Positions 19,015 through 29,200 of a DNA stretch of 39,339 nucleotides are shown here, in pieces (the first letter of the stretch is position 1; each line of letters opens with the position of its first letter). Source of the DNA: Acidobacteriota bacterium (lineage in GTDB: Bacteria; Acidobacteriota; Terriglobia; Acidiferrales; UBA7541). Location: positions 1 through 39,339 of the forward strand of contig DAHUXN010000005.1 of assembly GCA_027307115.1 (NCBI GenBank), in the 5' to 3' direction. The position numbers and the translations under genes were made by a program. A model generated the notes under the pieces. It was not told the origin of the DNA. It made no database searches and saw nothing but the letters and a program-made list of their open reading frames with translations.

Positions 19015-19596
19015 GTGTCGAACTTGCCGAGACGCGAAGAAGCTTGGAAATTGCTCTGCGAATATACGCAAAACGAAAATTTGCGCAAACACGCGCTGGC
19101 CGTGGAGGCGTGCGTGCGCGCTTACGCCCGCAAACAGGGCGCCGATGAGGAGTTGTGGGGACATGCGGCGCTGCTGCACGACTTTGACTACGAACGATGG
19201 CCAAATGCGGAGCATCACGCGGACAAGGAACATCCTGTGGAAGGCACTCGGATTCTTCGCGAGCGCGGCTACCCGGAAGAACTGATCCACGCGATTCTCG
19301 CGCACGCCGATTACACCGGAGTGAAGCGCGAGTCGGCGCTCGACCGCACGTTATTTGCGTGCGACGAACTCGCCGGGTTTCTCACCGCTTGCGCGCTGGT
19401 GAAGCCCAGCAAAAAAATCGCAGAGGTGGAAACGGCCTCGGTGAAAAAGAAATTGAAAGACAAGGCATTCGCACGCGGCGTGAATCGCGATGACGTGCGC
19501 GTGGGCGCCGAGGAATTGGGCGTTCCGCTGGAGGAGCACATCGCTTTCTGCGTGGAGGCAATGCGTGGCGTTGCGGATCAGCTCGGTCTCGCCTGA
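19015..19596 (+). CDS. HD-superfamily hydrolase
   Basis: This 193-residue HD-domain protein is of the COG2316-like type, a predicted phosphohydrolase. The metal-binding pattern is visible: H26 in RKHALAVE, the HD pair H55-D56 in AALLHDFDYERWP, and AHADYT downstream. After the HD core comes LDRTLFACDELAGFLTACALVKPSKKI, a conserved feature of this subgroup. The natural substrate is not known. The GTG at 19015 is chosen because GGAGGA lies 6 nt before it; the longer frame from 18943 has no ribosome-binding site. It lies 69 bp before the DUF721 gene on the same strand. Confidence 0.88.
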   Translation: MSNLPRREEAWKLLCEYTQNENLRKHALAVEACVRAYARKQGADEELWGHAALLHDFDYERWPNAEHHADKEHPVEGTRILRERGYPEELIHAILAHADYTGVKRESALDRTLFACDELAGFLTACALVKPSKKIAEVETASVKKKLKDKAFARGVNRDDVRVGAEELGVPLEEHIAFCVEAMRGVADQLGLA

Positions 19597-19665
19597 GTCC
19601 TGCCGCCGAAGATTATTTTCAGGCGCAGCTGCCGGACGCAACGGTGTGTTAGAATCGTAAATTCC

Positions 19666-20028
19666 ATGGAGAGAGCCGGAGAATTTCTGGGCGCAACGCT
19701 GCGCCGAATGAAAGATCCTGAGGCGGCGCGGACGTGGCTGAAGGCAACGTGGCCGAAGCTGGTCGGCGCAGGCATGGCGGCGCACATTCGCCCAACAGCT
19801 TATGCGAAAGGCGTTCTGCGCATTGAAGCGGATTCGCGCGAATGGCAGAAGCAGGCTGAGCTGATGAATCAGGAAATTTGCGAGCACGTGAATCGTTCGT
19901 GGGGCAGCCGTCTTGTGCATGAAATTCACTTCGAGCCCCCGCAGCGCGCGGGCCGGCGGCTCGCCTACGAAGTCGACAACAACCACATTCCGTTCATTCG
20001 CCGTCCCATGTCCACGTATAAGCCATGA
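19666..20028 (+). CDS. DUF721 family protein (DciA-like)
   Basis: This 120-residue protein has the DUF721 pattern: TWLKATWPKLVGAGMAAHIRP, then GVLRIEADSREWQKQAELMNQEI, and a basic, polar tail. DUF721 proteins include DciA, the ancestral loader of the replicative helicase DnaB, so a replication role is possible. The C-terminal segment after residue 85 is short and positively charged. The ATG has no ribosome-binding site; a TAGAAT box ends 10 bp before it, so a very short leader is conceivable. The stop overlaps the gatC start by 4 nt (ATGA). The family call is moderate and the function inferred. Confidence 0.7.
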   Translation: MERAGEFLGATLRRMKDPEAARTWLKATWPKLVGAGMAAHIRPTAYAKGVLRIEADSREWQKQAELMNQEICEHVNRSWGSRLVHEIHFEPPQRAGRRLAYEVDNNHIPFIRRPMSTYKP

Positions 20029-20327
20029 AAATCAGCCGCGATGATGTGCTGTACGTCGCCGAGTTGGCGAATCTCGAGCTGAACGAGTCGGAAGTGGAAA
20101 CGTTTCGCGGACAGCTCGACGCCATCCTCACCTATATCGACAAACTCAAGCAGCTCGACGTTTCGGATGTCGAGCCGATGGCGCAAGTGCTCCAGTCCGC
20201 GGCGAGTCCTGACGGAGCGCTGCGCGAGGACGTGGTCCGCAAATGCGATGTCGCGGACGCGATCCTCGAACAAGCACCCGAAGCGAAAAAGCCCTATTTT
20301 CGTGTCCCGAAGGTGATCGAACGGTGA
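20025..20327 (+). CDS. gatC: Aspartyl/glutamyl-tRNA amidotransferase subunit C
   Basis: This 100-residue GatC is the small subunit that clamps GatA and GatB in the tRNA-dependent amidotransferase, which converts mischarged Glu-tRNA(Gln) and/or Asp-tRNA(Asn). It shows the standard pattern: [18 protein letters not shown] near the start, the [26 protein letters not shown] helix-linker, then REDVV and a C-terminal [13 protein letters not shown]. Both ends overlap neighbours by 4 nt: ATGA with the DUF721 gene and GTGA with gatA. Translation of the three is therefore coupled. Confidence 0.96.
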   Translation: MKISRDDVLYVAELANLELNESEVETFRGQLDAILTYIDKLKQLDVSDVEPMAQVLQSAASPDGALREDVVRKCDVADAILEQAPEAKKPYFRVPKVIER

Positions 20328-21769
20328 GCGCCGCGAATGCCTGGACGGTTCCCGCGGTCCGCGAGGCGCTCGAAGCGAAAAAACTTTCCGCGCGCGAACT
20401 CACCGCGGAATTTTATTCGCGCATCGAAAGGAAAAATCCGGAATTGAATGCGGTTCTGGCGCTTTCGCCGGAGCGCGCCTATGCGCAAGCGGACCGTATT
20501 GATAAACTGCGCGCCCGCAACGAAAAACTTCCGCCCCTCGCCGGCGTTCCCGTGGCAATCAAAGACGTGATCAGCACGCGCGGCATTCGCACCACGTGCG
20601 GCTCGCGCATCCTGGAGAATTACGTCCCGCCGTATGACGCAACCGCAGTGGAAAAACTCGAATCGGCGGGGGCGGTTATTTTAGGAAAAACGAACTGCGA
20701 CGAATTCGCGATGGGCAGCTCGAATGAGAACTCCGCGTACGGCCCTGTGCGCAATCCAGTCGCCACGGATCGCGTGCCCGGAGGTTCGAGCGGCGGTTCG
20801 GCTGCCGCAGTCGCGGCGGGATTGGCCGTGGCGGCTCTTGGAACGGATACCGGAGGATCGATTCGCCAGCCGGGAGCGTTCTGCGGAATTCCCGCGATGA
20901 TGCCCACGTACGGACGCGTGTCGCGATATGGATTGATCGCGTTCGCCTCTTCGCTTGACCGCATCGGGCCGTTTGCAACGACCGTGCGCGACGCTGCAGC
21001 GGTGCTTTCCGTGATCGAGGGCCATGACACAAACGATTCGACGTCAGCCGCCGTGCCGGCATCTGATTATTTCGAAGAAATGGAAAAGCCGATTCGCGGA
21101 ATGCGCATCGGGATTCCCGTCGAATATTTCGGCGAAGGCATGGATCCGGAAGTGCGGGCAAAAATAGAAGCGGGTATTGAGCTCATGAAGCAAATTGGCT
21201 GTCAACCGGTCGAATTGCGGATGCCGCACACAGAGTATGCGATCGCGACCTATTATATCGTCGCGACAGCGGAAGCGAGCTCGAATCTGGCGCGCTTCGA
21301 CGGAGTGCGGTATGGCCTTCGCGTTCACGCCGGTTCGCTGCGCGAAATGTACAAGAAAACGCGCGGCAGAGGATTCGGCGCAGAAGTGAAACGGCGGATC
21401 ATGCTCGGCACATACGCCCTGTCCTCGGGTTATTACGATGCATATTATTTGCGGGCACAGAAAGTTCGCACGCTGATTGCGCGCGATTTCATCCTGGCAT
21501 TTGAAAAAGTCGACGCCATCGTGACGCCCACTTCGCCCACGACGGCGTTCCGTTTGGGTGAGCGAACAATGAACCCGCTGGCGATGTATCTTGCTGATAT
21601 ATATACTGTTACTGGATCGCTCGCGGGAATCCCTGGAATTTCCGTCCCTTGCGGGACAACGTCGGATGGACTGCCTGTTGGCTTGCAAATCTTTGGCCCC
21701 CGCTTCGCTGAATCGCGCGTGTTGCAACTGGCTCACGCGTTTGAGAAAGCGAACGGCTTCCTAATCTGA
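20324..21769 (+). CDS. gatA: Aspartyl/glutamyl-tRNA amidotransferase subunit A
   Basis: This 481-residue amidase subunit releases ammonia from glutamine for transamidation of Glu-tRNA(Gln) and/or Asp-tRNA(Asn). The amidase triad is present: K80 in VAIKDVI, the cis-serine S155 in PGGSSGGS, and the nucleophile S179 in [11 protein letters not shown]. The GTG at 20324 overlaps the gatC stop and follows a GAAGGTGA box; the open frame extends 27 residues upstream but those overlap gatC. The C-terminus ends in [13 protein letters not shown] as usual. gatB is not in the window, so the third subunit must be encoded elsewhere. Confidence 0.97.
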   Translation: MSAANAWTVPAVREALEAKKLSARELTAEFYSRIERKNPELNAVLALSPERAYAQADRIDKLRARNEKLPPLAGVPVAIKDVISTRGIRTTCGSRILENYVPPYDATAVEKLESAGAVILGKTNCDEFAMGSSNENSAYGPVRNPVATDRVPGGSSGGSAAAVAAGLAVAALGTDTGGSIRQPGAFCGIPAMMPTYGRVSRYGLIAFASSLDRIGPFATTVRDAAAVLSVIEGHDTNDSTSAAVPASDYFEEMEKPIRGMRIGIPVEYFGEGMDPEVRAKIEAGIELMKQIGCQPVELRMPHTEYAIATYYIVATAEASSNLARFDGVRYGLRVHAGSLREMYKKTRGRGFGAEVKRRIMLGTYALSSGYYDAYYLRAQKVRTLIARDFILAFEKVDAIVTPTSPTTAFRLGERTMNPLAMYLADIYTVTGSLAGIPGISVPCGTTSDGLPVGLQIFGPRFAESRVLQLAHAFEKANGFLI

Positions 21770-22045
21770 GTAATTGCACAATTCTCTTCAAAATAGTATT
21801 CCTACCGAAAACTGTAGAAACATCCAAAGGATGGGCAAAAGATTTCCTATGCTACGAATTGTGCCGGAAATCCTCTCGCGCGGGGACTGCATGCCTGAAA
21901 ATCGGTAACTTATAGTTTTCTAAATGTTTAGCAGAAGAACGCCAAGATGGACATCGCCGCCAGTTTAATTTGGAACGATTCGTGCTCAAGATTTAATGGG
22001 GATGGGCCGATAAGGCAGTTAAGCTTATCGAGAAGGAAAGAAAAA
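21770..22045 (+). other. AT-rich intergenic region with nested inverted repeats
   Basis: Between gatA and the small HTH gene lie three perfect pairings within 100 bp. GCACAATTC (21776-21784) pairs with GAATTGTGC (21856-21864), CATCC with GGATG around AAA (21821-21833), and GATTTCC (21841-21847) with GGAAATC (21866-21872). The first and third interleave, as in a pseudoknot or two exclusive folds. No family is recognised and no clear promoter is seen. Confidence 0.4.
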
Positions 22046-22264
22046 GTGGTCACGATTCGATCAGGCCAGAAACAGTTCACCGAAGACGAGGTATCCCGCC
22101 TCACAGGAATCTGCTTGGATCACCTCCGCAGTTGGGCACAGAGCAAGCATGTCGGCTCACTGATTCGCGCCGCCGAAGCTGCCAGCGCCGAAGCCGGAAA
22201 GTGGCTGTTTTCCGATTCGGAACTCATGATTGTAAACGTCCTCTGTCCGCGCTGCGAACACTAG
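22046..22264 (+). CDS. Small putative helix-turn-helix protein (72 aa)
   Basis: This 72-residue protein starts at a GTG with AAGGA 8 nt upstream. The segment QFTEDEVSRLTGICLDHLR looks like the first two helices of a MerR-type winged helix (the motif that reads the target, then HLRSWAQ in place of the usual LRYWE/R). It is followed by KWLFSDSELMIVNVL, similar to the third-helix part of such domains. It ends with CPRC, which might bind metal. There is no effector domain, so it would be a stand-alone DNA-binding module or an excisionase-like factor. The open frame reaches further upstream (21947), but those residues look non-coding. The function is not assigned. Confidence 0.55.
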   Translation: MVTIRSGQKQFTEDEVSRLTGICLDHLRSWAQSKHVGSLIRAAEAASAEAGKWLFSDSELMIVNVLCPRCEH

Positions 22265-22486
22265 CGCGCGCGCCGTTTGGACCTTCGTTCGCAATCCACC
22301 CGCTACTTTTGTGTACGTGCGTCCGTTTCAAAACCGCCTCACTTTATTGCGCTGGCCACTTATGCCCCATGCCTTTGATTGCCGTGCGACGTGTGCGGGA
22401 TTAGACTCAGTTGATGTGCGCGGAAAACGAGTTCTGGCGCGTCAGCATCCTAGGAGAGCAGGCACCGGACGTTTTCTCGAACAGCA

Positions 22487-23410
22487 ATGCAGACCTTGAC
22501 TAAAATCCGAGGTGTCGTTTTTGCAACGTTCGTGGGCTTTCTCAGCCTGCCGATATTATTGCCGCAGCCCGCAAGTGCCAGAGCGGCCCAGAACACTTCA
22601 AGCCAGCAGGGACCGGCCGGCTCTACGCTGCCAAAGGGCAAGAGGCTGGTGATGAAGGATGGAACATCGCAGATTGCCAGCAGCTACGAAGTCCAAGGCG
22701 ATCGCGTGCGCTATTTCAGCGTGGAGCGCGGCGAATGGGAGGAAGTGCCGGCTGCGATGGTGGATTGGGACGCCACGAAAAAAGCACAGGCCGCTGATGC
22801 CCAGCAAGCGGAAGCTCTCGATACCAAGCTGAAGGCGGAAGAAGCGGCGGCAAAGGTCGCGCCGCTGGACGTGGATGCGAGTCTCGAAATTGTTCCGGGC
22901 GTTTTTCTGCCGCCAGGCGAAGGGTTTTTTATTTTGGACGGGCATGGGATTTTCCCGTTGCAGCAATCGGCGGCGTCCAGCAAACTGAGCAAAAAGCGAT
23001 TGGTGGAACAAGTGGTTATACCCGTGCCGATCCTGCCTTCGCGGCGCGCAATCGATCTTCAGGGGGCGCACGCGTCATTTCGAATCACAAATCCGTCGCC
23101 GGAATTTTATTTGCGAACGACGGATCCGGGCGAGCCGGAAGTGGAATTGATTGAGGCGCACGTACACGGCAACAAGAGACATATCGAAGACATCGACAGT
23201 TTTTTCACGCAGCAGCAAGAAAAGGCAAAAACAATGTCGCTGCAAATTTGGGAAGTGGCGAAAGGGGTCTACCGTTTCACGCTGGGCCAGCCGCTGAAGC
23301 CGGGAGAATATGCGCTGGCTGAAATTTCCGCGAAAGAAGGAATGAATCTGCTGGTTTGGGATTTTGGCGTCGATGCCGCGCGCGGGAAGCAACCGAAGGG
23401 CGAGAAATAA
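22487..23410 (+). CDS. Secreted hypothetical protein
   Basis: This 307-residue protein begins with a hydrophobic signal-like segment (about 9-30, ending PASARA), so it is probably exported. The mature part starts with a Gln/Ser-rich linker, then KGKRLVMKDGTSQIASSYEVQG and VRYFSVERGEWEEVPAAMVDW, which reads like a small beta-rich module. An Ala/Glu/Lys helix (about 100-125) follows, and then a C-terminal domain with LEIVPGVFLPPGEGFFILDG and a final LKPGEYALAE. I do not recognise a named family. The ATG has no good ribosome-binding site. The 222 bp before it hold nothing I can identify. It converges on the hybrid kinase gene with a gap of 21 bp. Confidence 0.7.
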   Translation: MQTLTKIRGVVFATFVGFLSLPILLPQPASARAAQNTSSQQGPAGSTLPKGKRLVMKDGTSQIASSYEVQGDRVRYFSVERGEWEEVPAAMVDWDATKKAQAADAQQAEALDTKLKAEEAAAKVAPLDVDASLEIVPGVFLPPGEGFFILDGHGIFPLQQSAASSKLSKKRLVEQVVIPVPILPSRRAIDLQGAHASFRITNPSPEFYLRTTDPGEPEVELIEAHVHGNKRHIEDIDSFFTQQQEKAKTMSLQIWEVAKGVYRFTLGQPLKPGEYALAEISAKEGMNLLVWDFGVDAARGKQPKGEK

Positions 23411-23431
23411 ATCTTTCCGCTCCGCCAGTCG

Positions 23432-25981
23432 CTACGGCGCGGCGGACGCGATGAATTTTTCGATTGTCGAGATGAGCTCCGCCATCTGAAAGGGCTTTTG
23501 CAGAGCGAAGGAACCCTTCGCCTCCAGCGCGGCGATTTGCGATGAATCGACAATCTCCCCGGTGATGAAGAGAAATTTGGGATGATTCGCGCCGGGCCGG
23601 TTCCGCACGCGATCGAATAATTCCAAGCCGCTCACTCCGCCAAGATTGAAATCGCAGACGACGATGTCATAAGACCGCGCGGAAATCTTTCCCCATGCCT
23701 CTTCACCAGTGCGAACACTCTCAACGGCGGCGCCGCGCGCCCTCAGGCCCTCCTCGACCAACTCACGAATTCCCTCCTCATCCTCCACAATGAGAATTGA
23801 GCAACCCTTTATGCCGTTGAGCTGCGAAAGAGATGAAGGCTCCGCGGCCGATTGCGGCGCTGACCGCGAAACTGGCAGAAGAATGCGAAAGCGCGCGCCG
23901 CCCGATGGAGATGACTGCACTTCGATCGTGCCGCCGTGCTCCTTGAGAATCACCAAGCAGATCGTTAGTCCGAGGCCGGTGCCGCCGGTGGAGCGGCGAG
24001 TCGTAAAAAATGGGTCAAAGATTTTCGAACGAATTTCGGCCGGAATGCCCGGGCCGTCGTCGTCAACGAGCACTTCGGCCCTGCCTTCCATCTCGACAAT
24101 ACGAATGCTGATCTTCCCATGATCGCGCACCGCTGCGATGGACTGTTCCGCATTGGCGAGCAGATTCACGAACACCTGAACCACTTGGTTTGGGTCTGCC
24201 TGAATCTCCGGAAATTTAGACGCCGGGTCAACATCCACCGTGATATTCCGGCTTGCGAGCACGAACTGTTGAAGTTCAATGGCGCGGGTTATCAGTTCCC
24301 CGAGCCGAACGTGCTGGCTCTTTGGCCGCGAAGGGCGGGAAAAATTCAACAATCCCTGAACGAGTCCCACGGCCTTGCGTGCCTGCTTCTGGACAAGCTC
24401 AATTTGCCGGCGCGAAGCGTCATCGGTGGCACGCTCGCGCACCAGATCGCTCATGCCCAAAATTGCCGTGAGAGGATTGTTCAATTCGTGGGCGACTCCC
24501 GAAACCATCTGGCCGATGGCCGCCAGTTTTTCCGATTGCAGCAACTGCTGCTCGAGGCGTTTCGATTCGGTGACATCGCGCGCCGAGGCGACGATCCCGA
24601 TGACTTTCCCCTCCGCGTCAGTGAGCGGGCCGGCATTGGCGCGAAACGTTCTCCAGCCGCCATTTTTGTGCGCCGTGCGGTATTCCACGGTTCCGAAACT
24701 CGTCTTTCCAGTGACGAGACTGCTGAAGAATTCCATGACAGAGGCGCGATCGTCAGGATGCGGGCGCTCGCCCAGGTCCATGCCGACATATTCCTCCGCT
24801 GTATAGCCGAGAAATTCCTCGACGCGCGGGCTGACGAACGTGTACCGGCCGTGGTTGTCGAGAACCACGATGATGTCTGGAAAGCAGGCGACTAGGCGGC
24901 GCACGAACTCCTGTTCCTCGCCAAGGCGCCGCTCAATGTTGCGGCGTTCTGTGATGTCCACGAGGGAACCCTGAAAACGAATGAAGCGGCCAGAGGCGTC
25001 GCGGATTGCAACGCAGGAATTGAGGGCATAAATGGGAGAGCCGTCCCGGCCGCGGAGGACGATTTCACGGTCGCGCAGAAAGCCGGTTTCGCGCAGTTCA
25101 TCGAATAGCAAATTCCATTGGGACGGATCAGCAAAATAGTCCCCGAGATTCCTGGCGAGCAACTCCGCTTTGTTTCCGCAGCCGAGCATTTGGATCAATG
25201 CCGGATTCGCGTCGAGAAGCTTGCCATCCGGCGCGCTGAAGTAAACACCCTCGTGGAGAGTCTCAAAAAGATCGGTGAAGCGCGATTCGGTTTCGCGCTG
25301 CGCGGAGACGTCGCGCGCCAGCCCGCTGGCTCCGGTAACTTCGCCGTCCTTTACAACGGCGTATAACGTGCACTCGTAGAAGCGAATTTCCGGGATCGCC
25401 TTCCAGCGCACTTTAACCAAGCCGGTCCATGTGCGTTTTTCAATGAAACGTGGCAGCGCATTTTGAATTTCTGCACGGGTGGGCTCGATGACAAAATCCT
25501 CGAGCGGATGATTCACGATTTCAGCAAATGGCAAACCCAGGATATCGGCGAACTCACGATTGATGACGCGAATTTGGCCATCCAGCGAAATATTGAAGGC
25601 GATACGGTCGAAGCTATCAATGAGGTCGCGGAAGCTGTGCTGTGAGCGAGCGACAACCTCAAACAACTTTTCCAGCTGCTGATCGCTCGGCGGTCCAGCG
25701 TGTCCTTCGGCGTAACCCTGCACAAAACCGCGGAGCTGCGCGATCTTGCGTTTCTGCATCCACGCATACGCGCCGAAAAGCAGAACCAAAATAATCAAGC
25801 CAAGAGACAGGAGCCTGGAATGGCCCGGCAGGGTGCGCGCCGGTTGCGTGACGGTGAAGACAATCGTGAAGGCCAGCAGCACAAGAAGCAGCAGGCTGGT
25901 GCGCCACAAAGACGATTCGCGGCGCTCAAGCTCTTTCCATTGGGAGAGCGCGCCGGTGTCTGGCTTTTTCTCGTCGGTCAT
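23432..25981 (-). CDS. Hybrid PAS-domain sensor histidine kinase with C-terminal receiver
   Basis: This 849-residue membrane sensor kinase has two hydrophobic helices near the N-terminus (about 28-46 and 56-75), followed by three PAS domains (roughly 115-225, 233-350 and 358-475). The HisKA domain carries the phospho-accepting H498 in GVAHELNNPLTAIL. The ATPase domain (about 600-715) has DDGPGIP and GGTGLGL, and a receiver domain (about 727-847) has phospho-acceptor D777 in VCDFNLGG. There is almost no extracytoplasmic loop, so the signal is probably sensed by the PAS domains inside the cell. No partner regulator or phosphotransferase is adjacent. It lies behind the rpoC terminator, so it needs its own promoter; none is obvious in the 190 bp upstream, nor a ribosome-binding site. 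Confidence 0.93.
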   Translation of the reverse strand: MTDEKKPDTGALSQWKELERRESSLWRTSLLLLVLLAFTIVFTVTQPARTLPGHSRLLSLGLIILVLLFGAYAWMQKRKIAQLRGFVQGYAEGHAGPPSDQQLEKLFEVVARSQHSFRDLIDSFDRIAFNISLDGQIRVINREFADILGLPFAEIVNHPLEDFVIEPTRAEIQNALPRFIEKRTWTGLVKVRWKAIPEIRFYECTLYAVVKDGEVTGASGLARDVSAQRETESRFTDLFETLHEGVYFSAPDGKLLDANPALIQMLGCGNKAELLARNLGDYFADPSQWNLLFDELRETGFLRDREIVLRGRDGSPIYALNSCVAIRDASGRFIRFQGSLVDITERRNIERRLGEEQEFVRRLVACFPDIIVVLDNHGRYTFVSPRVEEFLGYTAEEYVGMDLGERPHPDDRASVMEFFSSLVTGKTSFGTVEYRTAHKNGGWRTFRANAGPLTDAEGKVIGIVASARDVTESKRLEQQLLQSEKLAAIGQMVSGVAHELNNPLTAILGMSDLVRERATDDASRRQIELVQKQARKAVGLVQGLLNFSRPSRPKSQHVRLGELITRAIELQQFVLASRNITVDVDPASKFPEIQADPNQVVQVFVNLLANAEQSIAAVRDHGKISIRIVEMEGRAEVLVDDDGPGIPAEIRSKIFDPFFTTRRSTGGTGLGLTICLVILKEHGGTIEVQSSPSGGARFRILLPVSRSAPQSAAEPSSLSQLNGIKGCSILIVEDEEGIRELVEEGLRARGAAVESVRTGEEAWGKISARSYDIVVCDFNLGGVSGLELFDRVRNRPGANHPKFLFITGEIVDSSQIAALEAKGSFALQKPFQMAELISTIEKFIASAAP

Positions 25982-26172
25982 ACAGGATTCGGGACCGTTA
26001 ATTGAAACGTCAACACATTAGCAGCACGCGCAGAACGCATAAACAATTGTAGAGGCAGCAGGATTACCGCGACAAACCGTAAAGAGGAGCGAGTTTCCAC
26101 AGGTTAAATGAGGAAGGTGCGACGGCGGAAAGATAGCGCAAGCGTCTGTCCCGGCGAGAAATGTGAGCTTTG

Positions 26173-26210
26173 CAAAAAAATAGGCGGCGCGCTTTGCGTG
26201 GCACGCCGCC
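26173..26210 (-). terminator. Rho-independent terminator of the tuf-rpoC operon
   Basis: On the minus strand the arms GGCGGCGTGC and GCGCGCCGCC form a 10-bp stem (one G-T pair) around an 8-nt loop, followed by TATTTTTTT. It lies 26 bp after the rpoC stop and ends the long operon before the sensor kinase gene. Confidence 0.93.
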
Positions 26211-26235
26211 AAGTCAGGTTAACACGATTCTTGGT

Positions 26236-29200
26236 TTAAGGTTCGACGATCGTGTCTGTGTCTTTCCGCAAGAAGTCCAGCGCCGCCGCTTCTTCCGGCG
26301 TGAGCTGCGGCTCCTCTGCTTCGGGCTCTTCTCTGGGCACTTCGGTGAGAAGTTGAACGCTGCGATAGCGGTCGAGACCGGTGCCGGCGGGAATCAGGCG
26401 GCCCATGATGACGTTCTCCTTCAAGCCGCGCAAATAATCCACCTTGCCGGAAATCGCCGCCTCGGTAAGCACGCGCGTCGTCTCCTGGAAGCTGGCCGCG
26501 GAGATGAACGAGTCGGTCGAGAGCGAAGCCTTGGTGATTCCGAGGAGCAGCGGACGTCCGGTCGCGGGACGATTGCCGTCGTGGATCACGTGGTCGTTCT
26601 CCTCGCGGAAGCGGAATTTGTCGACCTGCTCTTCGAGGAGAAACATGGTGTCGCCAACGTCTTCCACCTTCACCCAGCGCATCATTTGCCGGACGATGGT
26701 CTCGATGTGCTTGTCATTGATGTTCACGCCCTGCAGGCGGTAAACCTCCTGCACCGAGTTCACCAGGTAAGCCTGCGTGAACTTTTCGCCGAGCACGGCC
26801 AATAAATCGTGCGGATTGAGCGGGCCGTCGATCAGCGGCTCGCCGGCGCGGACACGCTCGCCTTCCTGCACGTTGATGTGCACGCCGCGCGGAATGGAGT
26901 ATTCCTTGATGGTCTTGGCGACTTTGCCGCCGTCTTCGCTTTCGACAAAAATCCGGCGCATGCCCTTGACGATTTCGCCGTACTTGACCACGCCATCGAT
27001 TTCGCTGATGACGGCGGGATCTTTCGGCTTGCGCGTTTCGAATAGTTCCACGACGCGCGGCAATCCTCCGGTGATGTCTTTCGTCTTGGTGGTCTCGCGC
27101 GGGATTTTCGCGAGCACGTCGCCGGGCTGCACTTCGTCACCATCGGCGACCATCAAGTGGGCGCGCGACGGCATCAAGTATTTCTTGCGAACGCGGCCCT
27201 GCGGATCGCGGACCAGAATCATCGGCTGGTGCTTTTCGTCGCCCGGCAGCAGCGTGACCACAAGCTGCGACAACCCGGTGACTTCGTCCACCTGCTCTTC
27301 AATGGTGATGCCCGGCTGCAGGTCCTTGAACTGCACGGTGCCGCCGGTCTCGGTGAGAATCGAGAAGGTGTACGGATCCCATTCGACCATCACCTGGCCA
27401 AGCGTGACGGGTTGGCCGTCGTCCACCTTCAGACGCGCGCCGTAAACCACGTGGTAGCGCTCTTTCTCGCGGCCCTTCTCGTCGACGACGGCGATCAGGC
27501 CGGAGCGATTCATGGAAATGAGAATCTTGTTGCGGCCTTCGACCACTTTCAGGTCAATGAATTTCACGAAGCCGTTGTTCTTAGCTTCAACCTTCGATTG
27601 CTCGGTGACGCGCGTGGCCGTGCCGCCGATGTGGAACGTGCGCATGGTCAACTGCGTGCCAGGTTCGCCGATGGACTGCGCGGCGATGACGCCCACCGCT
27701 TCGCCCATCTCGACGAAACGTCCGGTGGCCAAATTGCGGCCGTAGCAGCGCGCGCACACGCCGCGGCGGGACTCGCAGGTGAGCACGGAGCGAATCTTCA
27801 CGCGCTCAATGCCTGCCGCCTGGATGGCGTTGGCGAGTTCCTCGGTGATTTCCTGATTGATCTCGACGATGACGTTGCCTTCGTAGTCTTTGATCTTCTC
27901 GAGCGACACTCTGCCGATTACTCGGTCGCGTAGAGGCTCGACTTCGACGCCAGCTTCGAGGATAGGCTCGACGTAAATCCCGTCCGCGGTGCCGCAGTCG
28001 AATTCGTTAATAATGACGTCCTGCGCCACGTCGACCAGCCGGCGAGTCAGATAGCCCGAGTCGGCGGTCTTAAGCGCTGTGTCGGCCAATCCTTTGCGGG
28101 CGCCGTGCGTGGAGATGAAGTATTGCAGCACGGTGAGGCCTTCACGGAAGTTCGATGTGATGGGCGTCTCGATAACTTCGCCCGAGGGCTTGGCCATCAG
28201 TCCGCGCATGCCGGAAAGCTGACGAATCTGCTGTTTCGATCCGCGAGCGCCGGAATCGGCCATCACGTAGATCGGATTCATCGTGCCTTCCTTGTCCTGA
28301 ACTTCGAGCGCCTTGAACATTTCGTCGGCGACCTTTTCAGTGACGTCGCTCCAGATGGCGATGACTTTGTTGTAGCGCTCGCCGTTGGTGATCGCGCCGT
28401 CGAGGTATTGCTGCTGCACCTTGACGACTTCGCGCTCGGCTGTGTCCACGAGCTTCGCCTTGTCGCCCGGGATGACCATGTCGCTGATGCCGATGGAAAG
28501 GCCGGCCTTGGTCGCATAGAAGAAGCCGAGTTCCTTCAGCTTGTCGAGCATCTGCACAGTCTTCTCAAGTCCGAAGCGCAAGTAGCAGTACTGGCAAAGT
28601 TGCTGCGTGCCCTTTTTCTTCAGCAGCCCGTTGACGAACGGCATCTCCGCAGGCAAATCGTCGTTGAAGATGGCGCGCCCGACGGTGGTCTGCATGAATT
28701 GCTTGTTGAGCGTGACCGGTTCCGTGTGCGTGACGTCCTGATCGTCGTACGCCGTCGTCATGTCGATCACTTCCCCTGTGTAGCGCAGCCGGATGGGAGT
28801 GAGAAGCTCTACTTCTCCAGTTTCGAGCGCCAGAATCACCTCTTCGATGGAGCCAAACGCGCGACCTTCGCCCTTTGCACCGGGCTTCGACTTCGTGAGG
28901 TAGTAAATTCCGAGGACCATGTCCTGCGTCGGCACGGCCAGCGGACCGCCGTTCGCGGGCGAGAGAATGTTGTGCGAACTGAGCATCAGCACGGACGCTT
29001 CCACCTGCGCTTCAGGCGAAAGCGGAATGTGCACAGCCATCTGGTCGCCGTCAAAATCCGCGTTGAACGCGGTGCAAACCAGCGGATGGATGCGGATGGC
29101 CTTGCCTTCGACGAGCACCGGCTCGAAAGCTTGAATGCCCAAGCGGTGCAGCGTGGGAGCGCGGTTGAGCAGCACCGGATGCTGGTGAATCACTTCTTCC

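Noticed and set aside
22265-22486. A short plus-strand frame running into the secreted hypothetical gene
   Set aside because: No ribosome-binding site and no protein-like pattern; it overlaps the better supported start at 22487.
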